Shown: one piece after another, positions 26,436-34,325 of the stretch
Numbering within the stretch: position 1 is the first letter of the stretch
How the letters are laid out: the number at the start of each line of letters is the position of its first letter
DNA from: UBA10438 sp964432155
Lineage (GTDB): Bacteria > Bacteroidota > Ignavibacteria > Kapaibacteriales > Kapaibacteriaceae
DNA length: 64,000 bases
Direction of reading: 5' to 3'
Assembly (NCBI GenBank): GCA_964432155.1
Contig: CAYSMF010000009.1
Span: 19,247 to 83,246, forward strand
The notes under the pieces: generated by a model
What the model saw: only the letters and a program-made list of their open reading frames with translations
What the model was told of the DNA's origin: nothing
The model's database searches: none
Program-made: the position numbers and the translations under genes

Positions 26436-26661
26436 CCCCAAGTACCTTTCCACTTCATGTGGATAACCTGTCAACAAACCCATGCATTTTCCATGGGCCA
26501 GGTATTGCTATTTGCTATCCCAACGACTACTTTTGTGGAGGTCGTAACTCCTTATCTAATCAGGGATATCGAGGGTTTCCGAGGGACAAAACACCCGGTA
26601 AAACGGCCAAAGCATAGGGAAGTTAACCACATGTGTGAATAACCTCGAGGGGTTTTCCACA
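25868..26661. other. Cluster of DnaA-box-like sites: candidate replication origin (or DnaA-titration region)
   Basis: Four exact matches to TTATNCACA occur, all with the TGTGNATAA strand on top: 25868-25876, 25910-25918, 26458-26466 and 26634-26642. One- or two-mismatch relatives lie at 25880-25888, 25946-25954, 26043-26051, 26070-26078, 26623-26631 and 26653-26661. The chance expectation for the exact pattern is about two in the entire 64 kb. The cluster spans the 3' two thirds of the SDR gene and the 240-base gap before ftsQ. dnaA and dnaN are not in the window, and no strongly AT-rich unwinding stretch is obvious, so origin function is inference. Confidence 0.55.
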
Positions 26662-26675
26662 TTCGGAGCAGCAAC
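26436..26675. other. 240-base intergenic region upstream of ftsQ
   Basis: This gap contains two exact DnaA-box matches (26458-26466 and 26634-26642), related sites at 26623-26631 and 26653-26661, and a TAnnTTTG promoter element at 26528-26535. I see no credible gene in it. The only uninterrupted short reading frame (61 codons from 26457) has no recognisable content. Confidence 0.6.
26528..26535 (+). promoter_or_regulatory. Promoter -7 element for ftsQ-ftsA-ftsZ
   Basis: The sequence TACTTTTG matches TAnnTTTG. It implies a leader of about 135 bases that runs through two of the DnaA-box-like sites, so DnaA binding could affect transcription of the division genes. Confidence 0.5.
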
Positions 26676-27467
26676 GTGGCGCGAAAGAATCGGGAAGCAT
26701 CGGTGCAGCGAGGCGGCCGTAGGTCGTCTGGGCTTGTCATCACCATGCTAGCGCTAGTGTTCCTCGGGTTTATGGCGACGCAATGGTACGAGCGCCAACA
26801 CATCGACACAGTAGAGATCGAGGGCGCGTCTGGCTTGAGCAAGGCTTCAGTACGCAGTATCGTCGACACACTCGCAGCAAAGCCACACCGCGGTATCGTC
26901 CTTGCCGATGTACGTCTTGCACTTGAGTCGCTGCCGTACGTGCGCAGCGCATCGGTGTACTTCAGCGGCGTGCGCGAACTCACAGTCGAGATTGAAGAGC
27001 GCATTCCTGTTGCGCATGTTGTGCACGCAGATGGTTCATTGCGCTACGTTGACGCCTCAGGCTCAGTGTTGCCGCATGTGACAGAGCGTACATCGCACAA
27101 CGTTCCGGTATTGCAATCAACGGACGGATCGAGCCTGTCAGCATCCGACGTTCAGCGCGTGGTAGCGTTGCTCGTCACGGGATCGCGCGTGCTTGATCCA
27201 GTGTTGTACCAATCGATTTCCGAAGTACGGTTCAACCGCCGTCAGGGAACAGTCGAAGTGGTGACCGACGATACACGTTGGCGTCTTGGTGAAATGGATG
27301 CGGAGCGTGCTCGTGGTGCCTTTGCCGACATGAATGTGTTCTGGAAGGAGACATCGCAGCGCATTAACATGGCGACGATTTCTGAAGTTGATCTGCGGTG
27401 GAAGAATCAGATTGTTCTGCGCTATCACCAGACCGAGCGCGTTGTTGATGGGGGAGCGACAGTATGA
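26676..27467 (+). CDS. ftsQ: Cell division protein FtsQ/DivIB
   Basis: The protein has 263 residues and starts at a GTG (MARKNREAS). A short basic cytoplasmic tail leads to one membrane segment (~residues 17-36, GLVITMLALVFLGFMATQW), then a POTRA-like domain ('IDTVEIEGASGLSKASVRSIVDT' region), then the FtsQ beta domain. FtsQ scaffolds the divisome in the periplasm and links FtsB/FtsL to the ring. It overlaps ftsA as ATGA (27464-27467). The ddl and mur genes that often precede ftsQ are absent. Confidence 0.88.
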   Translation: MARKNREASVQRGGRRSSGLVITMLALVFLGFMATQWYERQHIDTVEIEGASGLSKASVRSIVDTLAAKPHRGIVLADVRLALESLPYVRSASVYFSGVRELTVEIEERIPVAHVVHADGSLRYVDASGSVLPHVTERTSHNVPVLQSTDGSSLSASDVQRVVALLVTGSRVLDPVLYQSISEVRFNRRQGTVEVVTDDTRWRLGEMDAERARGAFADMNVFWKETSQRINMATISEVDLRWKNQIVLRYHQTERVVDGGATV

Positions 27468-28759
27468 GCACTCCTGAAATCCACGTCGGACTCGACATCG
27501 GCACAACGAAGGTGTGTGCTGTTGTCACATCGTTCGATCCAACAAAGAATCGCGTCGAGATCCTTGGCACTGGCACTGCAGAGTGCGACGGACTCAAGCG
27601 TGGTGTTGTTACGAACATCACAAAGACAGCAGAAGCGATTCGCGGTGCGATTGAGCGCGCTGAACAGCAAAGTGGATACGAGATTCGTCGTGTCGTCATC
27701 GGCGTGAGTGGTGAGCACATCGCAACATTCACAACGCGTGGCATTGTGACGACGCGTACATCGGAGATTTCAGCAGAAGATGTTCGACGTCTGCACGAAG
27801 AGCTCCGACAGGTGCACGTTACAGCAGATCGTCGAATCCTGCATGTGATTCCGCAAGACTATATCATCGACGGACAGGATGGTATTTCTGATCCGCTCGG
27901 AATGAGCGGTCGTCGCTTAGAGGCAAACGCGCTCGTTATTACCGCGTCTGCATCAGCGGTGGAAAATGTCTATAAATGTGCTGAACGTGCTGGACTACAT
28001 GTCGATGCCGTTGTTCTCCAGTCGATTGCGAGTGCAATGGCTGTGCTTGATGAAGCTGAGCGCGATGTAGGTGTTGCGCTTGTCGACATCGGTGGAGGAA
28101 CGACGGATATCGCGATGTACAAGGACAATGTTCTGCGTGCTGTGAGTGTGATCGGCTTGGCCGGTCAGCGCGTGACCGATGACATCGTCACGGTTCTGGG
28201 TATTCGCAGCAATGATGCCGAAGAGATCAAGGTTGAGCATGGTCATGCGATCAGTGAGAGCATCCTGCGTGATGAGCACTTCCAAGTTCCTGGGGTCGGC
28301 GGTCGCCGTCCAACGGAACTGTCGAAGTCGATTCTCTGTCAGGTGATCGAGCCACGCATGGAAGAGATCTTCGAGTTCGTGATGCAACGCATTCACGACT
28401 CAGGTCTTTCACACCAGCTTGCCGCAGGGATTGTGATCACGGGAGGTGGAGCGGATCTACGTGGTTGTGACATGCTCGCACAACGTACCTTCCGTCTTCC
28501 TGTGAACAAGGGTTTGCCACGTGGCTTCAGTCACGACGGACTCGCTCGTGAGGTAACAACACCAGCGCACGCAACAGCCGTGGGCTTGGCGATGTACAGC
28601 ATCGAGCATGAAGATGAATTTCAACAGGTGTTCAGCGACCAACCGGTTGCTGCCGCACTTCCTCAACAACCGACAGCAGCTACCGTTCAGCAGCCTGAAG
28701 AAGCACCGCGCAAGCGTGGGCTCCTTCAGGGTGTTAAGGAATGGTTCGAAAACTTGTAA
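27464..28759 (+). CDS. ftsA: Cell division protein FtsA
   Basis: The protein has 431 residues and is an actin-like ATPase. It begins 'HVGLDIGTTKVCAVV' (phosphate 1) and has 'VDIGGGTTDIAMYKD' (phosphate 2) and 'GIVITGGGADLRGCDML' (adenosine motif). The SHS2/1C subdomain is present. The tail ends 'RGLLQGVKEWFENL', an amphipathic membrane-targeting helix as in other FtsA proteins. FtsA tethers FtsZ filaments to the inner membrane. It is coupled to ftsQ and followed 41 bases later by ftsZ. Confidence 0.96.
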   Translation: MSTPEIHVGLDIGTTKVCAVVTSFDPTKNRVEILGTGTAECDGLKRGVVTNITKTAEAIRGAIERAEQQSGYEIRRVVIGVSGEHIATFTTRGIVTTRTSEISAEDVRRLHEELRQVHVTADRRILHVIPQDYIIDGQDGISDPLGMSGRRLEANALVITASASAVENVYKCAERAGLHVDAVVLQSIASAMAVLDEAERDVGVALVDIGGGTTDIAMYKDNVLRAVSVIGLAGQRVTDDIVTVLGIRSNDAEEIKVEHGHAISESILRDEHFQVPGVGGRRPTELSKSILCQVIEPRMEEIFEFVMQRIHDSGLSHQLAAGIVITGGGADLRGCDMLAQRTFRLPVNKGLPRGFSHDGLAREVTTPAHATAVGLAMYSIEHEDEFQQVFSDQPVAAALPQQPTAATVQQPEEAPRKRGLLQGVKEWFENL

Positions 28760-28800
28760 CTCATGCTTTTACACACCATGACCACATTCCGGGGGGAATA

Positions 28801-30129
28801 ATGGCCATCGAGTTGGATACAACTGGATTTACGACTGACGCACGCATTCGTGTTGTCGGCGTAGGCGGCGGCGGCGGGAACGCAGTGCGAACGATGATCG
28901 CGCGCGGGCTCGACGGCGTGGAGTTCATTGCAGCGAACACCGACCGCCAGGCATTGTTGAATAACCCAGCTGGCATCAAGCTTCAGTTGGGTAAGGACGT
29001 CACACGTGGACTCGGCGCAGGGGCTGATCCGACGCGCGGACGTGCCGCTGTCGAGGAGAGCATCGACGAAGTGTACGATGCGCTCCAGGGTAGCGACATG
29101 ATCTTTGTGACTGCAGGCATGGGCGGCGGAACGGGAACCGGAGCAGCACCGGTGATCGCTCGCGTTGGCCGTGAAATCGGTGCGCTTGTCGTCGGTATCG
29201 TCACAAAGCCATTCGCATACGAATCAAAGCGTCGCGCGAATGTTGCCGAGAACGGTATCAAGGATTTGCGCGAACATGTCGATGCATTGATCGTGATCCC
29301 GAATCAACGCATCCTGACCGTTGTCGATAAGAACGTAACGTTCGCAAACGCACTCGCGATGGTCGATACGGTGCTCTACAATGCAACGAAGGGTATCGCC
29401 GACATCATCTCTGGTGTTGGTTATGTGAACGTCGACTTTGCTGATGTGCGCACCGTCATGAGCGGCATGGGCGATGCACTGATGGGTATCGGCACAGCAT
29501 CCGGTGAACATCGTGCGATCGAAGCTGCACAGAATGCGCTGAACTCCCCGATCCTCGAAGGCATGTCGATCTACGGCGCGCAAGGTTTGCTTGTGAACAT
29601 CACGGGCGGACAGAGCATGACGATGTTCGAAGTGAGCGAGGCCGTGTCGGCAATTGAGAAGGCAGCTGGCGACGAAGTCAATCTGATTCACGGCGTTGTC
29701 GTCGACGAATCGATGGACGATGAAATGTCGATCACTGTTGTCGCTACAGGATTCCGCCGTCAAGAAGAGAAGAAGGTTGTTCCGGTATCGGCTCCTCTTG
29801 CATCAACGCCGGTGATCGAGATTGTACGTCCTACGCCTGAGCCTGAAGCTGAACTCACGATGAGCACGCCAGCTCCAGCGCCAATCGCGCAGCCAAGTTC
29901 TGATGTTGATGTACACGATGTCAACGTTCCAGCATACCTGCGCCGTCAGCGCGATCAAGAACGTTCACAAGCAGGCATGCCACGTCAAGAGCCGCCAGTT
30001 ACTGGTAGCGTTCCGATCGTGCCACCATCGTCAGCCTCAGATGCAGATATGAGCTTTGGTCAGCCTGTCCGTAAGGCTGCTGCAGCAGGCGGCAATCAGC
30101 CAGCCTTCTTGCGGAAGATCATGGACTAA
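28801..30129 (+). CDS. ftsZ: Cell division protein FtsZ
   Basis: The protein has 442 residues and is a tubulin-like GTPase: 'GVGGGGGNAVRTMI', 'NTDRQAL', the signature 'GGGTGTGAAPV' and the T7-loop region 'NVDFADVRTVMSG' are all intact. The start at 28801 (MAIELD) follows a GGGGGGA purine run. After ~residue 325 comes a long acidic/proline-rich linker. Two copies of the conserved C-terminal peptide appear, one internal (NVPAYLRRQR, 29922-29951) and one terminal (NQPAFLRKIMD). The gene ends at a strong terminator. Confidence 0.97.
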   Translation: MAIELDTTGFTTDARIRVVGVGGGGGNAVRTMIARGLDGVEFIAANTDRQALLNNPAGIKLQLGKDVTRGLGAGADPTRGRAAVEESIDEVYDALQGSDMIFVTAGMGGGTGTGAAPVIARVGREIGALVVGIVTKPFAYESKRRANVAENGIKDLREHVDALIVIPNQRILTVVDKNVTFANALAMVDTVLYNATKGIADIISGVGYVNVDFADVRTVMSGMGDALMGIGTASGEHRAIEAAQNALNSPILEGMSIYGAQGLLVNITGGQSMTMFEVSEAVSAIEKAAGDEVNLIHGVVVDESMDDEMSITVVATGFRRQEEKKVVPVSAPLASTPVIEIVRPTPEPEAELTMSTPAPAPIAQPSSDVDVHDVNVPAYLRRQRDQERSQAGMPRQEPPVTGSVPIVPPSSASDADMSFGQPVRKAAAAGGNQPAFLRKIMD

Positions 30130-30139
30130 GCACGAGTTA

Positions 30140-31441
30140 CTATTCGACTGTATCTAAAGGCCGTTGCGATTCCGCAACGGCCTTTTTCGTATCCACACGT
30201 ATGAGCACAAGAATGCCGATGATCAGCATGATGAGCAGCGACAGAATAGCCCATCGATAGCTATGCGTGTAGCTTAGTGTGATGCCAAACAGCAGTGGAC
30301 CGATCCACGATGTGCCTTTATCACTGAGCTCGTAGAATGAGAAGTACTCTGCTTCACTACCAGTTGGGATCATCGTTGAAAACAATGATCGACTCAGTGC
30401 TTGTGTGCCGCCAAGCACAAGGGCAATACAGCCAGCTAGAATCAAGAACTGCGTTGCACTCTGGACCCAGAAGAACGACGCGAGGATCACGGCGATCCAT
30501 CCAAGCAGCGAAAGCGTGAGTGCAGCCTTCGTCGTTGTACGCCGCGCGAGTTCCGCAAATGCAAGCGATCCACCAATGGCTACCACTTGCACAAGAAGCA
30601 CAGCCTGCGTCAGCACATCAAGTCCGAGTCCAAGCTCAATGCTACCGAACACCGATGCCTGCGAGATCACCGTCTGCACAGCTTCGTTGAAGGCCACATA
30701 GGCGATGATGAACCGCGCAGTGTGTGGCGCACGCATGGCGTGACGAAATGTTGACCACGCTTGGGTAAAGGGGCTTCGAAGGGTTGATGATGAAGGGTGT
30801 GCTGTAGGCACGGGGTCGCGCAAGAGGAACAATGGTACCAGCGTCCAAACCGCCCACCACAGTCCGACACTCACAAGGATGCTACGCACGGTGCTCGATT
30901 CGGGTGCTGCAGTATACCACACGAGATGCACTGCCAGCAGGATTGCACCGCCGAGATATCCCAGTGCCCATCCGCGCGACGACACAGCATCGCGTTCAGG
31001 AAGCGTCGAGATATCGTTAAGGAATGCATTTGCAACAACGACGCTTGCTCCGAAAAACACGTTCGCGACAACGAAGAGGAGTCCTCCCAGCATGTAGTTG
31101 CCGGCCTCTGGTGTGCAGGCGAACAAGCTCATCGTTGCCGACGCACCACACGCCGTGGTGAGTGCAAGCATGAGGCGCTTGCGATGTGATCGATCGACGA
31201 GTGCGCCAATGATAGGCAGCACGACCACTTGCAGCAGAACACTCAACGAAATGCAGAAGGAGAACCAGCTCCCCACGTGCATGTGCACACCGAATGGCGC
31301 GATCACGCCATCGACCGCTGTGGTTGTTGCAACCGATGTGAGGTACGGACCCAAGAACACCGTAACGACTGACGTGGAGAACGCACTGTTCGCCCAGTCG
31401 ATGGTGTACCACCCAGCCCGCTGAAGTCGCAAAGAATGCAT
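30140..31441 (-). CDS. MFS transporter, UMF1/Atg22-like family
   Basis: The protein has 433 residues and about twelve membrane helices. The N-terminus 'YTIDWANSAFSTSVVTVFLGPYL' is close to the 'YDWANSAF' signature of the UMF1 (Atg22/vacuole effluxer-like) MFS family. The typical 'VDRSHRKR' loop between helices 2 and 3 is present. Members are thought to export amino acids or other metabolites; the substrate here is unknown. The gene is convergent with ftsZ and its last codons form that operon's terminator hairpin. Confidence 0.88.
   Translation of the reverse strand: MHSLRLQRAGWYTIDWANSAFSTSVVTVFLGPYLTSVATTTAVDGVIAPFGVHMHVGSWFSFCISLSVLLQVVVLPIIGALVDRSHRKRLMLALTTACGASATMSLFACTPEAGNYMLGGLLFVVANVFFGASVVVANAFLNDISTLPERDAVSSRGWALGYLGGAILLAVHLVWYTAAPESSTVRSILVSVGLWWAVWTLVPLFLLRDPVPTAHPSSSTLRSPFTQAWSTFRHAMRAPHTARFIIAYVAFNEAVQTVISQASVFGSIELGLGLDVLTQAVLLVQVVAIGGSLAFAELARRTTTKAALTLSLLGWIAVILASFFWVQSATQFLILAGCIALVLGGTQALSRSLFSTMIPTGSEAEYFSFYELSDKGTSWIGPLLFGITLSYTHSYRWAILSLLIMLIIGILVLIRVDTKKAVAESQRPLDTVE
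30156..30189 (+). terminator. Terminator of ftsQ-ftsA-ftsZ, lying inside the opposing MFS coding region
   Basis: AAAGGCCGTTGCG and CGCAACGGCCTTT form a 13-bp stem with a four-base loop, followed by TTTTTCG. The same bases encode residues near the C-terminus (KKAVAESQRPLD) of the convergent MFS protein. Confidence 0.92.
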
Positions 31442-31481
31442 ACGGCGAAGATACGCGAGTGCATGTTCGTTGCACGACCCG

Positions 31482-31489
31482 TACTTTTG
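31482..31489 (+). promoter_or_regulatory. Promoter -7 element for the arginase-family gene and dapD
   Basis: The sequence TACTTTTG matches TAnnTTTG. Expected transcription start is near 31495, which favours the ATG at 31519 over the upstream one at 31504 as translation start. Confidence 0.55.
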
Positions 31490-31518
31490 TAGTCAATTGT
31501 TTTATGCGGAGTACACCA

Positions 31519-32460
31519 ATGAAGGTGCTAGGTCCTACGTCGAACTTTCTGGCCATCGAAAAGCGATATTCGGCACTTGAAACGTCGAAGGTTGCTATCG
31601 TGTCGGCCCCCTACGAGCACACCGTAAGCTATGGTGGCGGCACCAAGCACGGACCGAAAGGTGTGATTGATGCAAGTGCATACGTTGAGTTTTACGACGA
31701 TGAAACACAACGCGAGCTTTGCTTCGATGTAGGAATTGCGACGCTCAAGCCCCTTGCCTTTGGGAAGAAAACCGATCGTGCTGCACTTGATATGATTGAG
31801 CAGCAGGTGGACGACTTGCTCGAGATGGGCAAGTTCGTGGTGACGATAGGGGGCGAGCATACGATCTCGACAGCGCCGATTGCAGCGCACTATCGCATGT
31901 ATCCATCGATGAGCATCCTGCACTTTGATGCACACTCAGATTTGCGTGATAGCTATCAGGGATCGAAGTACTCCCACGCCAGCTTCATGGCGCGCGTAGC
32001 GGAGTTCTTTCCACCAAAGCTCATCACGCAAGTTGGTATTCGTGCGCTCTGCAAGGAAGAAGCCGACTTCATCAAGAAGGAAGGCATCAACACCTTCTTT
32101 GCATCGGCGATTCGAAGGGGCTTGCACGGCGACGCATGGCAGAAGCGCGTTGTCGATACGCTCGCCAAGGATGTCTACATTACCTTCGACGTTGATGCGT
32201 TCGATCCATCAATTATGCCTGCAACAGGCACACCGGAACCTGATGGGTTGTTCTACAGTGAAACGCTTGATGTGATTCGTGCAGTGGTAGCTTCTGGTCG
32301 ACGTATCGTGGGTCTCGACGTCGTCGAGCTCGCGCCGGATGCACGCACGCCGCATGCCGACCTCACCACGGCACGACTTCTGTATAAGATTCTGAACCTT
32401 GCAATGACGCCTGTGCAGAAGCGCACAGCGAAGACATCATCAACACGACGCCGATCATGA
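31519..32460 (+). CDS. Agmatinase/arginase (ureohydrolase) family protein
   Basis: The protein has 313 residues. All three manganese-site motifs are present: 'IGGEHTIS', 'HFDAHSDLRD' and 'FDVDAFDPSIMPATGTPEPDG' (split across residues ~215-235). The last of these, with 'TGTPEPDG', is most like agmatinase (SpeB), which makes putrescine and urea from agmatine. Arginase or formimidoylglutamase activity cannot be excluded. Its stop overlaps dapD as ATGA. The start at 31519 is chosen from the promoter position. Confidence 0.88.
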   Translation: MKVLGPTSNFLAIEKRYSALETSKVAIVSAPYEHTVSYGGGTKHGPKGVIDASAYVEFYDDETQRELCFDVGIATLKPLAFGKKTDRAALDMIEQQVDDLLEMGKFVVTIGGEHTISTAPIAAHYRMYPSMSILHFDAHSDLRDSYQGSKYSHASFMARVAEFFPPKLITQVGIRALCKEEADFIKKEGINTFFASAIRRGLHGDAWQKRVVDTLAKDVYITFDVDAFDPSIMPATGTPEPDGLFYSETLDVIRAVVASGRRIVGLDVVELAPDARTPHADLTTARLLYKILNLAMTPVQKRTAKTSSTRRRS

Positions 32461-33302
32461 TACACGATCTCCAAGCAACAGTCGAGGAACTCTTTGCACT
32501 TCCTCCCCACGAAGTGTTGTACGACGAGCGCACGACACCAACATGCGCGACAATCCTCGATGCGCTGAATGCAGGAACAATACGAGCTGCGTCTCGCAAC
32601 GACGATGGATCGTGGATCGTGCATCCGTGGGTTAAGCAGGGGATTCTGCTTCTCTTCCGCGCTGGTCGACTCGAGGATATGTCGACAGATGAGAACTTCC
32701 GATTTTTCGATAAGGACACACTGCGTACGCGTGCATTTACACTTGACGACAAGGTGCGCATCGTGCCCGGTGGTACAACGATTCGCAATGGGGCATTCCT
32801 TGCGCACGGTGTGATATGCATGCCGCCCGCATACGTGAACATTGGTGCGCATGTTGGTGAAGGTACCATGATCGATTCGCATGCACTCGTGGGAACATGC
32901 GCACAGATTGGTGCGCGCGTGCATATCAGTGCTGCCGCGCAAATCGGTGGAGTTCTTGAACCCGCTGGTGCTCGCCCCGTGATCATCGAGGACGATGTAA
33001 TGGTTGGTGGGAACTGCGGCGTCTATGAGGGCGTGGTTGTTCGTGCGCGCGCTGTTCTTGGGAGCGGTGTGGTACTCAATGCATCAACGCCAGTGTACGA
33101 CCTGGTCAATGAGCGCATTCTTCGCAGCACTGATCAGCAACCACTGGAGATCCCCGAGGGTGCAGTGGTTATTGCCGGCAGTAGGGCAGTGACATCTCCA
33201 TTCGGCACGCAACATGGTCTGAGCATGAGCACACCGCTCATCGTGAAGTATCGCGATGAGAAGACCGATGCTCGTACGGCGTTAGAAGCTGCGCTTCGTT
33301 AA
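32457..33302 (+). CDS. dapD: 2,3,4,5-tetrahydropyridine-2,6-dicarboxylate N-succinyltransferase
   Basis: The protein has 281 residues and matches DapD along its length. It has an N-terminal helical domain with 'VHPWVKQGILLLFR', then a left-handed beta-helix of hexapeptide repeats ('PPAYVNIGAHVGEGTMIDSH' region, 'VGTCAQIGARVHISAAAQIG', 'VMVGGNCGVYEG'). It carries out the succinyl step of lysine/meso-diaminopimelate synthesis, supplying the same diaminopimelate that Mpl substrates contain. It is coupled to the ureohydrolase gene and overlaps the convergent DUF1801 gene by four bases. Confidence 0.95.
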   Translation: MIHDLQATVEELFALPPHEVLYDERTTPTCATILDALNAGTIRAASRNDDGSWIVHPWVKQGILLLFRAGRLEDMSTDENFRFFDKDTLRTRAFTLDDKVRIVPGGTTIRNGAFLAHGVICMPPAYVNIGAHVGEGTMIDSHALVGTCAQIGARVHISAAAQIGGVLEPAGARPVIIEDDVMVGGNCGVYEGVVVRARAVLGSGVVLNASTPVYDLVNERILRSTDQQPLEIPEGAVVIAGSRAVTSPFGTQHGLSMSTPLIVKYRDEKTDARTALEAALR

Positions 33303-34246
33303 GACATCGTAGGGTCGCCCTTGTCGCGGTTCAGGCGAACAGCCTGACGGACCATGGCTTCGAACACATCGCGCTTGACGTCGTTGACGTGACGGATCGT
33401 GATGTGACGCATCATGGTCAGATCGCCAACAAGTAAGCCGTCTGGATCGTCGAGCTCGATGCCGCGCCAGAAGCCGAAGTTCACGTGATCGCTAAATGCC
33501 TTGATGTAGCAGACAGGTCCGTTCGACGAGAACACTGGTTGTGACCAGAGGATCGACTCGTCGATGTCTCCAGCACCTTGGCGAATGATCGCACGCAGTG
33601 TCGTGAGTACTTCGCGTTGCCATCCCTTGAAGTGTGCGATGTACGCATCGACATTGATGGCGTTGACTGGTGCCAGCACTGGTGCTGGCTCGTCCTTGAC
33701 CTTTGGGGTGTCGTCGTAATCGCCGCGTGTAGCACGGCGTTGAAGTACCGACCCACGTGGAGCGCGCTCTTTCTTTTCACCGCCCTTGTCGCCATCGCGA
33801 CGGCGGTCGTTGCGTTGTTGCTGTTGCGGACGCTGCTGTTGCTTTTGTGCATCGGCTGGAGCGCCCTCGCCAGCGGCTGGCTGCTCGCCATCACCGGCTG
33901 GTGCGGCTGCTGCATCGGCACCGCCCTGACCCGACTTCTTCTTGCGACGACGCTTGCGCTTCGAGCGCTCCTGTTCAGAGCCACTCTCAGAGCCACCGCC
34001 ATCGGCCGATGCTGGTGCATCGTTGTCGTCGTCGCGATCGTTGCCGTCGTGTTGGTCTCCCGCATGCGCTGATGCGTCATCCGCACCCGATGCGTCGTGG
34101 CCAGGACGTGGCTGACCATCGCCTCCGCGGCGTCCACGCCCACGGCGGCGACGTCCACGGCGCCCTTCTCCGGAGCCCTGCTGGCCCCCTTCAGAGGATT
34201 CGTGTGATGATTGTGCTGCTGGTTGTTGTTCGTCTGCGTGCATCAT
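33299..34246 (-). CDS. DUF1801-domain protein with long basic low-complexity N-terminal tail
   Basis: The protein has 315 residues. The C-terminal ~120 residues form a DUF1801 (YdhG-like) domain: 'YIAHFKGWQREVLTTLRAII', 'ESILWSQPVFSSNGPVCYIK' and 'HVNFGFWRGIEL'. The first ~190 residues are low complexity: an Arg/Gly block (GRRGRRRRGRGRRGG), an acidic Asp/Ser block, a Lys/Arg block (KRKRRRKKKSGQGG), then Ala/Gln-rich stretches with 'RPQQQQRNDRRRDGDKGGEK'. Such tails bind RNA or DNA in other proteins. Two adjacent ATGs exist (34246 and 34243). A promoter element at 34280-34287 supports this start over the longer frame. Confidence 0.82.
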   Translation of the reverse strand: MMHADEQQPAAQSSHESSEGGQQGSGEGRRGRRRRGRGRRGGDGQPRPGHDASGADDASAHAGDQHDGNDRDDDNDAPASADGGGSESGSEQERSKRKRRRKKKSGQGGADAAAAPAGDGEQPAAGEGAPADAQKQQQRPQQQQRNDRRRDGDKGGEKKERAPRGSVLQRRATRGDYDDTPKVKDEPAPVLAPVNAINVDAYIAHFKGWQREVLTTLRAIIRQGAGDIDESILWSQPVFSSNGPVCYIKAFSDHVNFGFWRGIELDDPDGLLVGDLTMMRHITIRHVNDVKRDVFEAMVRQAVRLNRDKGDPTMS

Positions 34247-34279
34247 GTGCGTATTGGTACGGGTCGACGTGATAAGCCA

Positions 34280-34287
34280 CAAATATA
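34280..34287 (-). promoter_or_regulatory. Promoter -7 element for the DUF1801 gene
   Basis: The minus strand reads TATATTTG (TAnnTTTG), about 35 bases upstream of the start at 34246. Confidence 0.55.
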
Positions 34288-34313
34288 CGGAATGCCCGGG
34301 CGGGCTTGGTGTC

Positions 34314-34321
34314 TAAGTTTG
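34314..34321 (+). promoter_or_regulatory. Promoter -7 element almost touching the start of the beta-barrel gene
   Basis: TAAGTTTG matches TAnnTTTG and ends only a few bases before the ATGs at 34323 and 34326. This implies a leaderless or nearly leaderless transcript. Confidence 0.5.
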
Positions 34322-34325
34322 CATG

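Noticed and set aside
33578..34072. A 164-codon plus-strand open frame, rich in Leu/Ala and membrane-like
   Set aside because: It is the complement of the Arg/Gly/Asp-rich tail of the DUF1801 gene. The hydrophobicity is a by-product of reading those codons in reverse.
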